DNA of 16,960 nt from Planctomycetaceae bacterium (GTDB lineage Bacteria > Planctomycetota > Planctomycetia > Planctomycetales > Planctomycetaceae), in contig DOCI01000185.1 in NCBI GenBank assembly GCA_003503535.1, positions 10,810 to 27,769 on the forward strand, written 5' to 3'. Every line of letters starts with the position of its first letter. Within the stretch, counting starts at the first letter, position 1. Shown piece by piece: positions 1 to 8,566 of the stretch. The translations under genes were made by a program, and so were the position numbers. The notes under the pieces are model-generated. The model was not told the DNA's origin and did no database searches. It was given only the letters and a program-made list of their open reading frames with translations.

Positions 1-2
1 CT

Positions 3-998
3 ATGTTGACTGAACTGAACCGTCCATCGCTGAGAACTCGTACACGAGGATTCACGCTCATTGAACTACTGGTAGTCATTGCAATCATCGCTATTTTGGT
101 TGCTTTATTGCTACCAGCTGTGCAACAGGCCCGAGAAGCGGCCCGCCGTAGTTCCTGCAAAAACAATCTGAAGCAACTTGGTCTGGCACTGCACAATTAT
201 CATGATGTGCACAATGTGTTTCCGTATTCAACGGCCAACTCGTCGTCAAATGGTGGAACGCCGACCGGTACGAATGTGCTCAATCAATCCGGCCACGTGC
301 AGCTGTTACCCTACGTTGAACAATCAGCTTTGTATGATCAGTACAATCACAGCTGGGCGTATGGAATACGTAACGTGAGTGGGGGTGTTGTAGCCGGGGG
401 AACAGATCCGGCCATCAACACGAATCTGAATCTTTCAAAAAATATCATCAAAGTATATCTGTGTCCGTCGGATGCAGGCCCGCAGGTTTACGCCTCAGCA
501 AATGACACCTACGGATGCGGCGTGACTGATTCGGTCCGTACCACCTATGGTTTCAGCGTCACTCAGGGCAATGGCGGTACTTTATGGACAGCCCTTGGCA
601 TCACAACGCGAGCCATGTTCGGAGTTAACTCCCGCAGCAAAATGCGTGATCTGGTCGATGGGACCTCCAACACGGTTGCGATGGTCGAAACAACTCTCGA
701 CGTCGATGATGGAGAAACGCAGTCGTGGGGCTGTTCATCACACGTTGGGCAGGGTGTGAACCTGACAGCCTCTCGGGGGATCAACAACTTCCGCTGCTGT
801 GGCTGGCGGACACCACCAAATGCACAATACCAGTACGGTCGCAACGGTGAATGGGGGGAACCCGGTTCATTGCATCAGGGCGGTATTCAGGTCGTGATGG
901 GTGATGGAGCGGTGCGTTTCATCTCCGAAAACATCGACGCTACTCTCCGCAATCGACTGGCCTGGATCAGCGATGGTCAACCACTCGGCGAATTATAA
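3..998 (+). CDS. DUF1559 domain-containing pseudopilin-like protein
   Basis: 331-residue protein of the large planctomycete DUF1559 family. A type IV pilin-like leader is visible: a short basic N-terminus (residues 1-15), the prepilin peptidase site G16/F17 with Glu at mature position +5 (motif [11 protein letters not shown]), and one hydrophobic helix to about residue 40. The family-typical stretch [14 protein letters not shown] follows. The C-terminus has the H-X9-DG signature, His291 to Asp301-Gly302. Such proteins are thought to be membrane-anchored, with the leader processed by a PilD-like peptidase; the function of the family is unknown. The ATG lies two bases from the window edge, so its ribosome binding site cannot be seen, but the leader length is normal and the start is credible. 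A candidate terminator and a small lipoprotein gene follow on the same strand. Confidence 0.93.
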   Translation: MLTELNRPSLRTRTRGFTLIELLVVIAIIAILVALLLPAVQQAREAARRSSCKNNLKQLGLALHNYHDVHNVFPYSTANSSSNGGTPTGTNVLNQSGHVQLLPYVEQSALYDQYNHSWAYGIRNVSGGVVAGGTDPAINTNLNLSKNIIKVYLCPSDAGPQVYASANDTYGCGVTDSVRTTYGFSVTQGNGGTLWTALGITTRAMFGVNSRSKMRDLVDGTSNTVAMVETTLDVDDGETQSWGCSSHVGQGVNLTASRGINNFRCCGWRTPPNAQYQYGRNGEWGEPGSLHQGGIQVVMGDGAVRFISENIDATLRNRLAWISDGQPLGEL

Positions 999-1021
999 AA
1001 CGGCTCCATGATTCCTGCCAC

Positions 1022-1063
1022 AAACTGTCTGCATTGTCTTATGGTCAACGTAGACAGTTTTTT
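1022..1063 (+). terminator. candidate intrinsic terminator after the DUF1559 gene
   Basis: The inverted repeat AAACTGTCT (1022-1030) and AGACAGTTT (1052-1060) is perfect over 9 bp and extends to 11 bp with one G-U pair. A run of six T follows or overlaps the end (1058-1063). The loop is long, 17 bases, which weakens it. The position, 24 bases after the DUF1559 stop and 34 before the next start, fits full or partial termination between the two genes. Confidence 0.5.
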
Positions 1064-1096
1064 CCGCTTCAAATCTTTTTCCACAAAAAGTGACCC

Positions 1097-1576
1097 ATGT
1101 TGTACTTTGCTTCACGAGAGATGAACTGTGTTGCCGCTCTGATATGCCTGATGGCGTTGACTGCCGCTGGATGCGGTGGTGAAAACTCAGGTAACACGCC
1201 CGAACTATTGATTCCGGTGACCGGAACGGTGCTGCTGGATGGAGAACCGCTGGGGGAAACGGCTGTGAAGTTTCTACCCTATGGCGAAACGAAAGGCAAA
1301 GGCGGGTTTGCGATTACCGATGCAGCGGGCAAATTCAATGCACAGGATTATTCGATGGCCGAAGGCATTGAGCCAGGCGTTTATAATGTGACATTTTCCA
1401 AAATTGCGAAGCCCGATGGCAGCCCGATTCCCGAGGGACAGTCGGCAGCAGATGTGGGGGCGTTGGAAATTTTGCCCACGCATCTGACGAGCATCAACCC
1501 CGACAACATGAAATACATGCTGACAGTCGAATCCGAACCGATCAGTATCGATTATGAACTGAGTTCAAAACGCTGA
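1097..1576 (+). CDS. small secreted lipoprotein, carboxypeptidase-regulatory-like fold
   Basis: 159-residue protein with a lipoprotein signal peptide: hydrophobic segment from about residue 11 to 24, then lipobox TAAGC with Cys26 as the expected lipidated residue, followed by a Gly/Ser/Asn-rich linker. The mature part begins with VTGTVLLDGEPL and contains ITDAAGKF and EPGVYNVTFSK. These are hallmarks of the transthyretin-like (carboxypeptidase regulatory-like) beta-sandwich seen in many small planctomycete lipoproteins encoded next to DUF1559 genes. No enzymatic residues are apparent, and a surface or structural role is inference. The start is ambiguous: ATG at 1097 or ATG at 1121 (residue 9). 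Neither has a clear Shine-Dalgarno sequence, and the later start also leaves a workable signal peptide. Confidence 0.82.
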   Translation: MLYFASREMNCVAALICLMALTAAGCGGENSGNTPELLIPVTGTVLLDGEPLGETAVKFLPYGETKGKGGFAITDAAGKFNAQDYSMAEGIEPGVYNVTFSKIAKPDGSPIPEGQSAADVGALEILPTHLTSINPDNMKYMLTVESEPISIDYELSSKR

Positions 1577-1733
1577 TCCCAGGTTTCACACGATAAGCCT
1601 CCAGCGAAGAGTGTTGCGTTAGTGAATCATGGTCGCAGGGATATGATGCGGAGCCGATGGAGTTAGGGCGAAAGACATTGTGCTAACAAGGCTTAGTAAG
1701 TTCGTTCGAGCTGTAACACGGGGAGGGCAAACA

Positions 1734-2996
1734 CTACATAATGAGCTCATGGATCGGGCTGTGGGCTGGATCAGCAAGAGGAAGTTCGCGTCCGTTGATG
1801 TTAAAGGAGGAGGACGAATCGAGGCCAACGGCAGAGAGGTATGTGTGAAACAGGTCTCCATGATTCACCTCCCGATCAATCACCTGCGTCCCGTTCTCGT
1901 TGGTTTTACCAATCACGGCTCCTGGCTGAATCCCTGCTCCCCCAAGGCAAATTGACCACGCAGTACCCCAGTGGTCGCGACCATAGCGGACATTGATTTT
2001 TGGTGTTCGTCCGAACTCAGACATGACGACGACCAGTGTCGAGGAGAGTTTTCCTCTCTCATGCAAGTCGTTGATGAGACAGGAAAAGGGTGTATCGAAT
2101 TCGGCCAACTGTTCGAGGTGAAAATTGAAATTTTCATTGTGCGTATCGTAGTTCGTGTGAGAGACCTGCACATAAGGGACATCGTTTTCAAGCATCCGTC
2201 GAGCCATCAGACAATGCTGTCCGAAATCATGTTTTCCGTAGCGGACATGATCCGCTTCTGGTTCCCTGGCGAGGTCGAAGACTTCACGACGATCCATCAA
2301 CTGCATTGCCTGTTCGTAGCTTTGAGTATAAAGGTCCGTTTCTGCAGTCCTGCGCATCGAGAGGAATCGTTCGTTGGCCCGATGTTGAAAAGCGTGCCTC
2401 ATTTGATCTGCCTCTGACAGCAGAGATTCGTGACGCGTAGAGTTGGCGGGGGGCTTCCCATCAGCTCCCACACTGGCAAAACGCGGGCCAAGGTAGGCTG
2501 CATCACGACTACGTCCGCCACCGGGGATACGGATGTTTCCAGGCAAAGGACTGTCGGTTCGTTCCAGAGATCGAGCAGTGACGGCTCCCAAGTGTGGGAA
2601 CTCAAGACCAGGCATTTGGTTACGACCGTACTGCATCTGATACGCCCCTTTGCCGTGATCGCCGTTGCGTGTATTGATGCTGCGAATCAAGGAGAGTTTG
2701 TCCATGTGCCGGGCTGTCTTAGGCAGCAGTTCAGAGATGTGAATCCCCGGTACAGCTGTCGGTATCGCACGAAAAGGGCCGCCAGTGTTTGTCATTGGCT
2801 TGGGATCCCATGACTCAAGCTGACTGACTCCTCCCGACAGAAACACGACGAGCATCTGCTTATTCTGCTGGGAGAGACCCGCTGTCAAACTCTGAGGAAG
2901 CGTAGCACCGAGCCCAATCGCTCCTCCCATGATGCCTAGAAACCCTCTTCGGGCCATTTGGTGTTCGACACTACCACACATTGCGAAGGACTTCAT
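1734..2996 (-). CDS. DUF1501 domain-containing protein (last gene of operon)
   Basis: 420-residue protein of the DUF1501 family, which belongs to the alkaline phosphatase/sulfatase-like clan. A twin-arginine leader is visible: R16-R17-G-F-L, then a Gly/Ala-rich hydrophobic stretch to about residue 40, so export in folded form is expected. The domain starts with VVFLSGGVSQLESWDPKP (residues about 50-67). Toward the C-terminus come SEFGRTP and GRDHWG (about 325-345), which resemble metal-site motifs of the clan. The first motif has GVSQLESWD where the paralogue at 7105-8514 has GPSHVDTFD, so the putative active site differs between the two copies. The ATG has AGGGA 9 bases upstream on the minus strand. 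A 55-base gap separates it from the DUF1549/DUF1553 gene before it. Substrate and activity are unknown; the family assignment is secure. Confidence 0.93.
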   Translation of the reverse strand: MKSFAMCGSVEHQMARRGFLGIMGGAIGLGATLPQSLTAGLSQQNKQMLVVFLSGGVSQLESWDPKPMTNTGGPFRAIPTAVPGIHISELLPKTARHMDKLSLIRSINTRNGDHGKGAYQMQYGRNQMPGLEFPHLGAVTARSLERTDSPLPGNIRIPGGGRSRDAAYLGPRFASVGADGKPPANSTRHESLLSEADQMRHAFQHRANERFLSMRRTAETDLYTQSYEQAMQLMDRREVFDLAREPEADHVRYGKHDFGQHCLMARRMLENDVPYVQVSHTNYDTHNENFNFHLEQLAEFDTPFSCLINDLHERGKLSSTLVVVMSEFGRTPKINVRYGRDHWGTAWSICLGGAGIQPGAVIGKTNENGTQVIDREVNHGDLFHTYLSAVGLDSSSSFNINGRELPLADPAHSPIHELIM

Positions 2997-3051
2997 CGTG
3001 CATTTCCCTATTGGTGAATTCTAAACCTCAGCGGTATTGAAATCGCTTCTT

Positions 3052-5925
3052 TTAATGTTGGAACCGAAACTCAGCGGAAGTCATCAACCCCCAACAAAGT
3101 TCCTGGACGGCCTGAGCTTTGGCATCTGGACGAGTCTCAATGTACGACCTCACATCGGCGATCTCGTCATTCGTGGGAATACGTGTCAACACGCTCAGGT
3201 ACATTTCGCGAGCCAATTCATCGATGCTCTCCATGGCAATGAGATGTTCGGTCAGATTACCACCCCCAGGGCTGAGCCAACTGCGTAGTTCATTACCGTT
3301 AGCAGCAAACAGGGACTGATCGGGAGTCGCGAAAAAATCCCACTGAGGCTGACCAGCAGCGGCTCCGTAGAGAGTAACGAACTTATCGATCGTTCCCTGC
3401 AGAGAAGTCCTCAGAGCAGCATTGATTGCCGTTTGGCGTGCCTCCTGATCCTTTGCCGCTAGTGAAGAATCTTCCTTAACAGGCATATCTTTATCGACTT
3501 TGGCGATGGCTGCTGATTGCAATCGTTTGTATTGTCCGGTGGCGATCAGCATGCTCATTGCGAATTGCTCGGGAGAAAGCGAATCCAGGCTGGCCACATG
3601 GGCTCTGGCAGTTGCACCATCAACGACTTCGCCCCAAATTGTATCGTGTGCAGAGTGCGTCTTGAGCAGGCTTTCCTGATTAGCCACCTGTTTCTGCGTG
3701 AGTTGCTTTCCCTGCTCCTGCAATGTTGCCAGTGATTGTTTGGCCTGTTCCACCTGCTTCGTCGATTCAACCAAAGTGGCCTGGAGCAGGTCCAGTTTTG
3801 TTTTCTGTTCTTTGACAGTGACCTGTGAATTCGTGACATCTGCACTAATCCGTTCGAGGCTTTGCGAGAGCAATTCTACGGCCTCTTTGACTTTAGGGTC
3901 ATCCGGGATGGTCAGACTGGTTTCTTTAGCCTTGGTGATGGATTCTGCCAGGGTCGAATGAAGTTTTTGAATCGCAACCATTTCTCTGGATGCTTCATCA
4001 AACACTTTCTGCTGGGCCCCAACAGCCGTCATCGCTTGCTTTTGCTGAGTCTCAAGTTCAGCGAGGTTTTGCTGAACCTTGGTAATAGCTGCTACATTTA
4101 TAGAGAGATCCTGTTCTCCATTAGCGATCACTTGATTTAGCATAGCAATCTGCTGTGAGGATTCACCATAAGCGATGATGATCTCGAGGAACTGAACGTC
4201 ACTGAGTGCCTGGTTCGCTTGATGCCGAAGCGATTTGGCTTGTTCGCGCATCGAAAATAACTCGTCCCGCTTCGCTCTTACTTGATTTTCATAGGGTATC
4301 CTGGATGAAATTGCCGCATCGGCTGCGGTCGTTTTCTCCTTCAATATATTCTCTGAGTCAACGAGCCCCTGACTCTCCCCCTTGATTGCTTCCTGCTGTT
4401 TCTGGAGCTCCACGGAATGCTCTGTAACGCGTTTCTTAATAATTTCCAGAGCCGTTGCTAATTCTTTGTCGTCCTTCAAGCTCTCGATTGCAGCAATTGT
4501 CGATTCCTGCGATTTCATGAGTAACGCATATTGTGACTGTCGATTCTCGATATCCTGCTGACGAGTCTTCACCTTGGACTCAGCAGCATCGCGAACTTTT
4601 TGTGCTTCGATCACTTGCTTCAATGCAGCAGCTTCGGCATCACTGAAAGGCTTGGCTGCGGCAACAGCTTTATCAAGTTCTTCCAAAGCGGTCTGTACGC
4701 GTGTGTCTGCCTGAGCCGCCTGTTCAGAGGCTGTGGTAGCAGTAGCCTTTGCTGCGTTAATTTGTTGTTTTGCATTTTCAATCGATGGCTGCATTTCTGG
4801 CAACTGGAACGACCGCTGATACGCTTCAGTCAGAACGAGTTCCCGTAGAAGCCATTTGATGTCGTAATTGGCAGAGACAAATTCTCGCGATAATAAATCA
4901 AGGACTTCGGGCTGTAACGGAGGGTTGTCCGAATGATGAAGATCGACGGGATGAACAATTCCTCGTCCAAACAGATGTGCCCAGAGTCGGTTGACAATGT
5001 TTCGGTTGAAGGCTGGAGCCGGTGCCTCCAGGACAATTTTTGCAAGTTGCTCGCGTCGACTTATTGCAGGAACCGAACGAACGTTTTTCGCCGGAGCTAT
5101 GGCATACTGTTCTGCAGGCTTCAGTGTCACCTCCACCAATTCATCTGCCTGTGGAGCACGTGGTCCAATCACTCCCTCCCGCTCGGTGAAGACCGACTTG
5201 AAACTCGCTTCTCCGGTTGCCTGTTCGGCAATCAATGCAGGTTTTTTCTTGTCGGGTTGAAAGAGATTCGACCGCACAAAAAACGCTTGCAGACCGTAAT
5301 AGTCTTCTTGATGATAGTCATCAATGAGCGGATGATTGTGACACTGAGCACATTGGAGATCGACACCATAAAAAATACGACCGACATCACGGGTTAACAA
5401 ATGTGGTTCGACATCCCGCTCCAGATAGAATGCAGAAGCAGACCGATTCTGTTCACTGGTCCCATCCGCTGAGAGGACTTCGCGTACGATCTCCAGATAT
5501 GATTGATTCTCGCGAAACGCAGATTCGAGATAGGATCGGAATTCTTCGCTTTTGACATGCTTCCCACCACGCCGCTCCATCAACATCACATCGAATACAA
5601 TGGCCATGTGACGCGGGTATTCGTCTGAAGAGAGGAGCCGGTCAACAAGAGCAGTTCGACGGTCGGGTTTGCTGTCCGCCAGGAACACTTCAACTTCAGT
5701 CCTGTCAGGGATGCGTCCGATGAGGTCCAGGTACACTCGTCTGATGAATGTAAAATCGTCAGATTGATCTGCTATTGGACCAATCTTATTTTGACTGATG
5801 AGGTCGTCAACCTGCTTGTGTAGCGGAGTATTCTCGACAGGTTCCTGGGCGTCAACTGGAGAAATCGTCAACGAGCAGACAAACAGGAGTAAGGGGACGA
5901 CTCGACTCATCATGGGCAAGTTCAC
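3052..5925 (-). CDS. DUF1549/DUF1553 (PSCyt2/PSD1) protein with long coiled-coil insert
   Basis: 957-residue exported protein. Signal peptide: hydrophobic VVPLLLFVCSLTI, probable cleavage after VDA near residue 26. DUF1549 covers about residues 35-240 (FIRRVYLDLIGRIPDRTEV) with one heme-type motif C192-A-Q-C195-H196. The DUF1553 N-terminal part covers about 283-375 (FNRNIVNRLWAHLFGRG, then WLLRELVLTEAYQRS). Residues about 380-755 form a long Gln/Ala/Lys/Glu-rich, proline-poor segment that reads as coiled coil. The DUF1553 C-terminal part resumes at about 775-957 (LTRIPTNDEI). So the coiled coil sits inside DUF1553. The first codon used here is GTG at 5925 with no clear ribosome binding site; ATG at 5913 or 5910 would also give a normal signal peptide. 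Related proteins lack an insert this long as far as I know. Role unknown; heme binding is inferred from the motif. Confidence 0.9.
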   Translation of the reverse strand: MNLPMMSRVVPLLLFVCSLTISPVDAQEPVENTPLHKQVDDLISQNKIGPIADQSDDFTFIRRVYLDLIGRIPDRTEVEVFLADSKPDRRTALVDRLLSSDEYPRHMAIVFDVMLMERRGGKHVKSEEFRSYLESAFRENQSYLEIVREVLSADGTSEQNRSASAFYLERDVEPHLLTRDVGRIFYGVDLQCAQCHNHPLIDDYHQEDYYGLQAFFVRSNLFQPDKKKPALIAEQATGEASFKSVFTEREGVIGPRAPQADELVEVTLKPAEQYAIAPAKNVRSVPAISRREQLAKIVLEAPAPAFNRNIVNRLWAHLFGRGIVHPVDLHHSDNPPLQPEVLDLLSREFVSANYDIKWLLRELVLTEAYQRSFQLPEMQPSIENAKQQINAAKATATTASEQAAQADTRVQTALEELDKAVAAAKPFSDAEAAALKQVIEAQKVRDAAESKVKTRQQDIENRQSQYALLMKSQESTIAAIESLKDDKELATALEIIKKRVTEHSVELQKQQEAIKGESQGLVDSENILKEKTTAADAAISSRIPYENQVRAKRDELFSMREQAKSLRHQANQALSDVQFLEIIIAYGESSQQIAMLNQVIANGEQDLSINVAAITKVQQNLAELETQQKQAMTAVGAQQKVFDEASREMVAIQKLHSTLAESITKAKETSLTIPDDPKVKEAVELLSQSLERISADVTNSQVTVKEQKTKLDLLQATLVESTKQVEQAKQSLATLQEQGKQLTQKQVANQESLLKTHSAHDTIWGEVVDGATARAHVASLDSLSPEQFAMSMLIATGQYKRLQSAAIAKVDKDMPVKEDSSLAAKDQEARQTAINAALRTSLQGTIDKFVTLYGAAAGQPQWDFFATPDQSLFAANGNELRSWLSPGGGNLTEHLIAMESIDELAREMYLSVLTRIPTNDEIADVRSYIETRPDAKAQAVQELCWGLMTSAEFRFQH

Positions 5926-5974
5926 TTTGAGGAAGCAGTATCAGGAGGCTCTCGTCGCGGTTGATCTAACGAGA

Positions 5975-5992
5975 CATCAACTAAGGTTGATG
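5975..5992 (-). other. perfect 7-bp hairpin between WD40 and coiled-coil DUF1549/DUF1553 genes
   Basis: CATCAAC (5975-5981), a 4-base loop, and GTTGATG (5986-5992) make a perfect 7-bp stem. It lies in the largest gap of the operon (117 bases). No T run follows on the minus strand, so it is not a standard terminator. An mRNA processing or stability element is possible but unproven. Confidence 0.4.
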
Positions 5993-6042
5993 CCTTAAAC
6001 ACTAACTTCTAAAGCGATGGTCGTCAATTATAATTAAGGATT

Positions 6043-7053
6043 TCAAGCTTTTGGTCCCAATCGGCAGATCCGTAGATGACCATCAGAACAAGCAACAGCC
6101 ACGCGTTCCTCCCCTGGGTGCAGGTCGAGTGCCCGGGCGTTCTGTGGAAGTTTCAATTGAAACGCTGCCTCTGCTTCGCCCGGTTTCCAGAACATCAAAT
6201 TTCCGTTACTTCCACCGTGGGCTCCAATGATTGTTCCATCGGAATGAACCGCTGCCCCCCATGCGACGCCTTGAAGTTTTGGCTTTGATAAATACTCAAT
6301 CAGTTGCTTTCCTTCTTTCCAATCAAATTCGACAACGGAAGGATTACCGACTCCTGCGAATGCATTGCTGACATTCGTAATGCCACTGGCGTACAGTTTT
6401 GAACCATCAGCATTAAAGAGCAGCGAACGGAAGCCACCGATTTGTGCCCGGAAGCCTTGGTCATACTTACTGAGTGATTCAGCGGTCCAGGCACGTTGTG
6501 GCACGCCAGTTTCGACTGACCATTCGATGAGTTGCCCCATCAAATCGCCTGTGACAAGAGACTTGCCCTCGGGATGAAAGGTGACGTTGTAAATGTAGGA
6601 GGCATCCCGAATTGAGCCTTCGCCTCCTTCGGGTTGCCCATGAAATTCTTTGACGCTCGTACCATCAGCAAGATTCCAGAGGCGGATAACACGGTCATTC
6701 CCTACTGAAGCCAGAAGCTTTCCATCTGGTGAGACAGCCACCGCGCGAATCCATCCCTCGTGTCCCTCAATGATTCGAATCGGTTCAGAGGACTCGGCTG
6801 TCGATGACCACCACATCAGGCGACCATCATACCCACCGGTTATCAGCGTTTCTCCATCATTCGAAAACGCCAGGCTCATGACCCAGGCATCGGTTTTGAA
6901 TTCTGTCTTCGTGTCTTCCTCCCAGTTCCACCGCCAGACCTTGTAGTCCTCGGCACCGAAAAACACGTTTTCGCCTTTCGGAGAAAACCGGCATGACACC
7001 AGAGGGCTGGTGTGTTTATGATCAAATTCGATATGTGTCTTTGTAAAATCCAT
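6043..7053 (-). CDS. WD40 repeat protein, probably cytoplasmic
   Basis: 336-residue beta-propeller with about seven WD40 blades. Clear blades include VSCRFSPKGENVFFGA with VWRWNW (about 18-45), MSLAFSNDGETLITGGYDG (about 60-78), IRAVAVSPDGKLLASVGNDR with IRLWNL (about 102-127), YNVTFHPEGKSLVTGD with LIEWSV (about 154-180), and the last blade ALDLHPGEERVAVACSDGHL (about 307-326). There is no signal peptide or membrane segment, unlike all its operon partners, so it should stay in the cytoplasm unless exported by another route. The ATG is preceded on the minus strand by GAGGA about 10 bases upstream. It is the middle gene of the five-gene operon. WD40 proteins normally act as protein-binding scaffolds; the partner is unknown. 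Confidence 0.9.
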   Translation of the reverse strand: MDFTKTHIEFDHKHTSPLVSCRFSPKGENVFFGAEDYKVWRWNWEEDTKTEFKTDAWVMSLAFSNDGETLITGGYDGRLMWWSSTAESSEPIRIIEGHEGWIRAVAVSPDGKLLASVGNDRVIRLWNLADGTSVKEFHGQPEGGEGSIRDASYIYNVTFHPEGKSLVTGDLMGQLIEWSVETGVPQRAWTAESLSKYDQGFRAQIGGFRSLLFNADGSKLYASGITNVSNAFAGVGNPSVVEFDWKEGKQLIEYLSKPKLQGVAWGAAVHSDGTIIGAHGGSNGNLMFWKPGEAEAAFQLKLPQNARALDLHPGEERVAVACSDGHLRICRLGPKA

Positions 7054-7104
7054 GGGGGTATTTTCCTCAGTGTCGTCAGTACATTCAACAAAGTTTTAAG
7101 AGAG

Positions 7105-8514
7105 TTACGTCAGTATTTCCCGAATTACGCGTCCATGCACATCGGTCAGTCGAAAGTCACGACCGGCATATCGGTACGTCAGACGTTCATGATCGAATCC
7201 CAGGGTGTGCAAGATTGTTGCGTGCAAATCATGGACACTCGTTGGGTTTTCGACTGCTTTAAAACCGAACTCATCAGTCGCTCCGTAAACGGTACCACCT
7301 TTAATTCCCCCGCCGGCCATCCAGACGCTGAATCCCCAGTGATTGTGATCACGCCCTAATTTCGATTCACCACCGCCAGTGAGCTCAACCGTAGGAGTAC
7401 GGCCGAATTCTCCCCCCCAGATGACCAACGTATCTTCTAGCATTCCCCGCAGTTTGAGATCGGTCAATAAGGCAGCAATTGCAGGATCAAGTTGATCCGC
7501 CAATTTTCGATGATTACCTGCAATGTTGTCATGATTATCCCAAGGTTGCCCTGCTCCATGCCAAAGCTGCACATAGCGAACTCCCCGTTCCAGTAGCCGA
7601 CGTGCGATCAATGTTTGCCGTCCATGAACTCCGCTTCCATACATCTCTTGAATATGCTTCGGTTCCTGGTTCAAATCAAAGACTTCGGCTGCCCCGATCT
7701 GCATTCGAAACGCAAGTTCATATGCGTGGATGCGTGCTTCCAGTCGATCATCATTGCGAATCTCTGCGTGTTTTTGATTCCAGCTTTGCAGAAGCTTTAG
7801 CTGCTGCCGCTGATTCGCCGAAGAGATATGGGGATGCTCAATGTTTTCAATCAGTTTCGCCAGTTCGCGATGTTGTGAGTCAATATAAGTTCCCTGATAC
7901 GCTCCCGGCAAAAATCCAGCTTGCCAGTTTTCATTGTCTTTGATTGGCAAGCCTCCCGGACACATTGCGACAAAGCCAGGCAGATTCTGATTCTCGCTTC
8001 CCAGACCATACATCACCCACGAACCAACACTTGGCCGAGCCTGAATCGAATCTCCACAGTTCATGAGCATGAGCGATGGTTCGTGATTAGGGACTTGTGC
8101 GTACATCGAACGAATGACGGCAATGTCATCGATATGCTCAGCAGTACGAGAGAAAAGCTCGCTGACTTCGAGACCCGATTCCCCATATTTCCGAAACTTG
8201 AAAGGCGAAGGAAAGGCGGCTCCTGTTTTGCGTTCGGTTGTCAAGGTATTGGTCAGTAACTTTCCTGCATGTCTGGCCAGTTCGGGCTTAGGATCGAAGG
8301 TGTCAACATGAGATGGTCCGCCATTTAAAAAGAAATGGATCACACGCTTGGCCGTTCCAGGAAAGTGTGGAAGCTGATCTCGTGCCGGGTTACTCGAAGA
8401 GTCTGCAGCAAGCAGCCCATCGTTATCAAACAATGACTGCAGGCTCAATGCTCCCATTCCCAATGCCGAAGAACCAAGCATGTTTCGACGAGAGATTAAT
8501 GAATCCATTTTCAT
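7105..8514 (-). CDS. DUF1501 domain-containing protein (second gene of operon)
   Basis: 469-residue DUF1501 protein (alkaline phosphatase/sulfatase-like clan). Twin-arginine leader: S8-R9-R10-N-M-L followed by a Gly/Ala/Leu-rich stretch to about residue 37. The first domain motif is complete, FFLNGGPSHVDTFDPKP (about 61-77, with His69, Asp71 and Asp74). The second region, about 366-391, contains GGEFGRTP and LGRDHNHWG, which resemble the metal-binding His/Asp motifs of the clan. A C-terminal DLHATILHTLGFDH follows, also typical. The ATG has AGGG about 8 bases upstream; a second in-frame ATG two codons later is less likely. Gaps of 52 and 51 bases separate it from the PSCyt1-DUF1549-DUF1553 gene and the WD40 gene. 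It is about 50 residues longer than the operon's other DUF1501 and the two are clearly divergent. Substrate unknown. Confidence 0.94.
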   Translation of the reverse strand: MKMDSLISRRNMLGSSALGMGALSLQSLFDNDGLLAADSSSNPARDQLPHFPGTAKRVIHFFLNGGPSHVDTFDPKPELARHAGKLLTNTLTTERKTGAAFPSPFKFRKYGESGLEVSELFSRTAEHIDDIAVIRSMYAQVPNHEPSLMLMNCGDSIQARPSVGSWVMYGLGSENQNLPGFVAMCPGGLPIKDNENWQAGFLPGAYQGTYIDSQHRELAKLIENIEHPHISSANQRQQLKLLQSWNQKHAEIRNDDRLEARIHAYELAFRMQIGAAEVFDLNQEPKHIQEMYGSGVHGRQTLIARRLLERGVRYVQLWHGAGQPWDNHDNIAGNHRKLADQLDPAIAALLTDLKLRGMLEDTLVIWGGEFGRTPTVELTGGGESKLGRDHNHWGFSVWMAGGGIKGGTVYGATDEFGFKAVENPTSVHDLHATILHTLGFDHERLTYRYAGRDFRLTDVHGRVIREILT

Positions 8515-8566
8515 TTCACTTTCCCTAAAGCCATTATGAAGTGGTTTTCAAGCATTGTTATCTATA

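Noticed and set aside
1577..1733. Bidirectional terminator between the convergent lipoprotein and DUF1501 genes
   Set aside because: I looked for a stem with flanking A and T runs and found only short, weak repeats.
1619..1861. 80-codon minus-strand frame overlapping the end of the DUF1501 gene
   Set aside because: It overlaps the DUF1501 coding region in another frame, and its composition is low-complexity Ser/Thr/Pro with no recognisable motif.
4933..5397. 154-codon open frame on the plus strand
   Set aside because: It lies antisense inside the DUF1549 part of the 957-residue protein, has no domain or signal, and is explained by the real gene.
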